Positions 62,034 through 64,000 of a stretch of 64,000 nucleotides of DNA are shown piece by piece. The notes under the pieces were generated by a model, which ran no database searches, had not been told where the DNA came from, and was given only the letters and a program-made list of their open reading frames with translations. Origin of the DNA: Typhlomys cinereus (lineage: Eukaryota; Chordata; Mammalia; Rodentia; Platacanthomyidae); NCBI GenBank assembly GCA_023101885.1, contig JALPQD010000088.1, positions 5,721,691 through 5,785,690 of the forward strand, in the 5' to 3' direction. The number at the start of each line of letters is the position of its first letter. The first letter of the stretch is position 1. The position numbers and the translations under genes are program-made.

Positions 62034-63550
62034 CCTGAACATAAAAAATTACAATGTGTGAACATCTACAGAATTCTTATCACTGATAATTGAAAGTGAA
62101 ACATGTGAATTTTACGCTTCCTCACTTGGCCACTATTTTCAAGATCATTACAGGCCTGAACATAGTTGGTAGAATGAGCACAAAACGAATGTTGTTTTTT
62201 TTCCAGAACACAAAGTTTTACAATCTAGGAACCTGTGTAGGATACTTGTCCCAAAGAAGTGCACATGCTCCATATGCCTGTGAGTCCTCTTCACTTGGTT
62301 CACGATTTTGGAGGGGAATGACATGCATGAATATGTTTCATGGAAACATCGTACAACAAGTGTTATTTCCTCTTGAACACAAAGACTTACAGTATAGAAA
62401 CTTCTGAACGATGCTTATCCTAAAGAAGTGCACTTACACCATTTGACTCAGAGTCCTCCTCACGTGGTTCACAATTTTGTAAAATCATGGCCTATGTGAA
62501 CAGGCGCCATGCAAATGTCACAAAACGAGTATGATTTTCTCCTGAACGCAAATGTTACAGTGTAGAAACTTCTCTAGGGTACTTATCCCCAAGAAGTGCA
62601 CTTCCTACATTTGATTATGAATCCTCCGCACTTGGTTCACTATTTGGGAAATCATCTGCATGAATAGGCTCCATGGAAACGTCACAAAACAAGTGTGATT
62701 TTCTGCAGAACACAAAGAGGTACAGTATTGAAACTTCTGTAGGATACTAACCACTAAGAAGTGCACTTCCAACATTTGATTCTGAGTCCTCCACACTTGG
62801 TCCATTATTTGGAAAATCATAGCCTGCATGAACATGTTCCATGGAGACATTGCAAACCAAGTGTGATACTCTCCTGAACACAAACAATGACAGCATAGAA
62901 ACTTTTGTGGGATACTTACCGCTAAGAAGAAGAGCACTTGCAACATTTGACTCTGAGCCTTCTCTCTTGGTTCACTATTTTGGAATATCATGGCTTGCGT
63001 GAAAATATTCCATTGACTGTCCCACAACATGGGTGACTTTCTACTGATCACAAATAGTTACAGTGTAGAAACTTCTGTAGGATACGTATCCCAACGAAGT
63101 GCACTTGCAACATTTGACTCTGAGTCATCCTCACTTGGTTAACTATTTTGGAATAATCATTGACTGCTTCAACATGTTTCATGGAAATGTGGCACAACAA
63201 CTGTTACTTTCTCCTGAACACAAAGATTTACAGTATAGGAACTTCCGTAGGACACATACCAGTAAGAAGTGCACGTGCAATATTTGACTCTGAACCCTCC
63301 TCACTTGGTTCACTATTTTGGAAAATCATGGCCTGCGTGAACATGTTATATGCAAATGTCGAAAAACAAGTATGATCTTCTCCTGAACACAAAGTGTTCC
63401 AGTATAGAATCTTCTGTCGGATACTTATCCCTAAGAAGTGCACTTCCAACATTTGACTCTCAGTACTCTTCACTTGGTTCACCCTTTTGGGTAATCAAGG
63501 CCTGCGTGAACATATTCCATGAAAACGTCACAAAACCAGTGGGATTTTCT
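62034..63550 (-). repeat. Inverted 9-mer lacking G
   Basis: 1,517 bp: J, I, H, F, E, D, C, B, A. H joins F at GAACAGGCGCCATGCAAATG (about 62,500). It is the younger copy of the neighbouring unit minus one monomer. Confidence 0.8.
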
Positions 63551-64000
63551 CCTGAACATAAAAAGTTACAAAGTGTGAACATCTACAGGATTCTTATCAC
63601 TGAGAATTGAAAGCGAAACATGTGAATTTTACGCTTCCTCACTTGGCCACTATTTTCAAGGTCATTACAGGACTGAACATAGTTGGTAGAATGAGCACAA
63701 AACGAATGTTGTTTTTTTCCAGAACACAAAGTTTTACAATCTAGAAACCTGTGTAGGATACTTGTCCCAAAGAAGTGCACATGTTCCATATGCCTGTGAG
63801 TCCTCTTCACTTGGTTCACGATTTTGGAGGGGAATGACATGCATGAATATGTTTCATGGAAACATCTTACAACAAGTGTGATTTCCTCCTGAACACAAAG
63901 ACTTACAGTATAGAAACCTCTGAACGACGCTTATCCTAAAGAAGTGCACTTACACCATTTGACTCAGAGTCCTCCTCACGTGGTTCACAATTTTGTAAAA
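63551..64000 (-). repeat. Partial inverted HOR at the window edge
   Basis: 450 bp holding J, I and most of H. It matches 62,034-62,483 with few differences, including the shared AATGAGCACAAAACG variant, and ends inside H. Confidence 0.8.

Larger units (their letters stand above)
1..64000. repeat. Satellite array of ~168-bp monomers filling the window
   Basis: Every stretch inspected aligns to one 165-172 bp monomer plan: TTCAGG, then an A-rich start with CACTTGTTTTG, then CATGTTCACGCAGGCCATG, ATTTTCCAAAATAGTG, AACCAAGTGAGGAGGA, AAGTGCACTTCTT, GATAAGTATCCTACAG and TATACTGTAACTC. Ten diverged monomer types recur in fixed order. The monomer is close to one nucleosome repeat. Known families with this architecture are centromeric or pericentromeric satellites; that location is inferred here, as is the vertebrate origin. 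No interspersed element or single-copy DNA interrupts it. Confidence 0.95.
50358..64000 (-). repeat. Inverted long-HOR block
   Basis: From here to the end all monomers are on the minus strand: the plus strand reads CCTGAACACAAAG, then GGATACTTATCC, AAGTGCACTTCC, then CTCCTCACTTGGTTCAC. Order along the plus strand is J, I, H, G, F, E, D, C, B, A, repeating. Confidence 0.93.
60990..64000 (-). repeat. 1,517-bp tandem duplication at the right end
   Basis: CACAATTTTGTAAAA starts at about 62,470 and again at about 63,987. Shared private variants include CATTGACTGCTTCAAC in C, GGACACATACCAG in B and CACTTACACCATTTG in H. About 97-98% identical as far as I can judge by eye, with two copies visible. 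Confidence 0.85.

Noticed and set aside
1..64000. More than a hundred open reading frames of 60-250 codons on both strands as genes
   Set aside because: They repeat with the monomer period, occur in several frames of the same monomers, are broken by stops and frameshifts in sister copies and show no recognisable domain.
1..64000. CRISPR array
   Set aside because: Repeats are long (about 168 bp), diverged and contiguous; there are no unique spacers between short identical repeats and no cas-like genes.
1..64000. Primate alpha satellite
   Set aside because: Monomer length is similar to 171 bp but the sequence does not match the alpha consensus as I know it, and no intact CENP-B box was found.

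Overview
The whole 64 kb window is satellite DNA. I find no protein-coding gene, RNA gene, transposon, CRISPR array or unique sequence. The basic unit is a monomer of about 165-172 bp with roughly 60% A+T (about 40% G+C in one monomer counted by hand). Monomers fall into ten diverged types, here named A to J, arranged in ordered higher-order repeats (HORs). I place monomer boundaries just after the near-universal TTCAGG motif. This architecture is typical of eukaryotic centromeric or pericentromeric satellite, most probably from a vertebrate chromosome. I do not recognise the family or species, and it is not primate alpha satellite. Type names and HOR parsing come from reading the sequence by eye.

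Layout. Bases 1-769 are the end of a short-HOR (core) block. Bases 770-11,488 are a long-HOR block whose complete unit is a 10-mer, A-B-C-D-E-F-G-H-I-J, of about 1.68 kb, mixed with deleted (4-, 5- and 8-mer) and expanded (17-mer) versions. Bases 11,489 to about 47,120 are a core block of short HORs: a 5-mer A-(B/F chimera)-H-I-J of about 870 bp, plus 4-mers (about 703 bp) and 3-mers (about 535 bp) made by further monomer fusions. From about 47,120 the long-HOR family returns. At 50,357 the array flips strand: everything left of this point reads A-to-J on the plus strand and everything right of it reads A-to-J on the minus strand.

Younger layers sit on this plan. A 5,365-bp block (20,561-25,925) is tandemly duplicated at 25,926-31,290 with only about ten differences, and its junction has 3 bp of microhomology. 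A 1,236-bp unit (3-mer plus 4-mer) repeats 3.6 times at about 34,640-39,140 and shows a 2,473-bp superperiod. A 1,517-bp 9-mer step duplicates the last 3 kb. Inside core I monomers a 31-bp segment is present once, twice or three times.

Biology. The core 5-mer looks derived from the 10-mer by fusing the front of B to the back of F (removing C, D and E) and losing G. An analogous B/F fusion with a different breakpoint occurs at 53,461-53,630, so the same kind of event appears to have happened more than once. Most monomer types carry a short perfect palindrome centred on GTGCAC and a second dyad, ATTTT-CC-AAAAT. C monomers carry a degenerate CENP-B-box-like site. Open reading frames of up to 248 codons exist only because many monomers are 168 bp (56 codons) long, and I do not regard them as genes.
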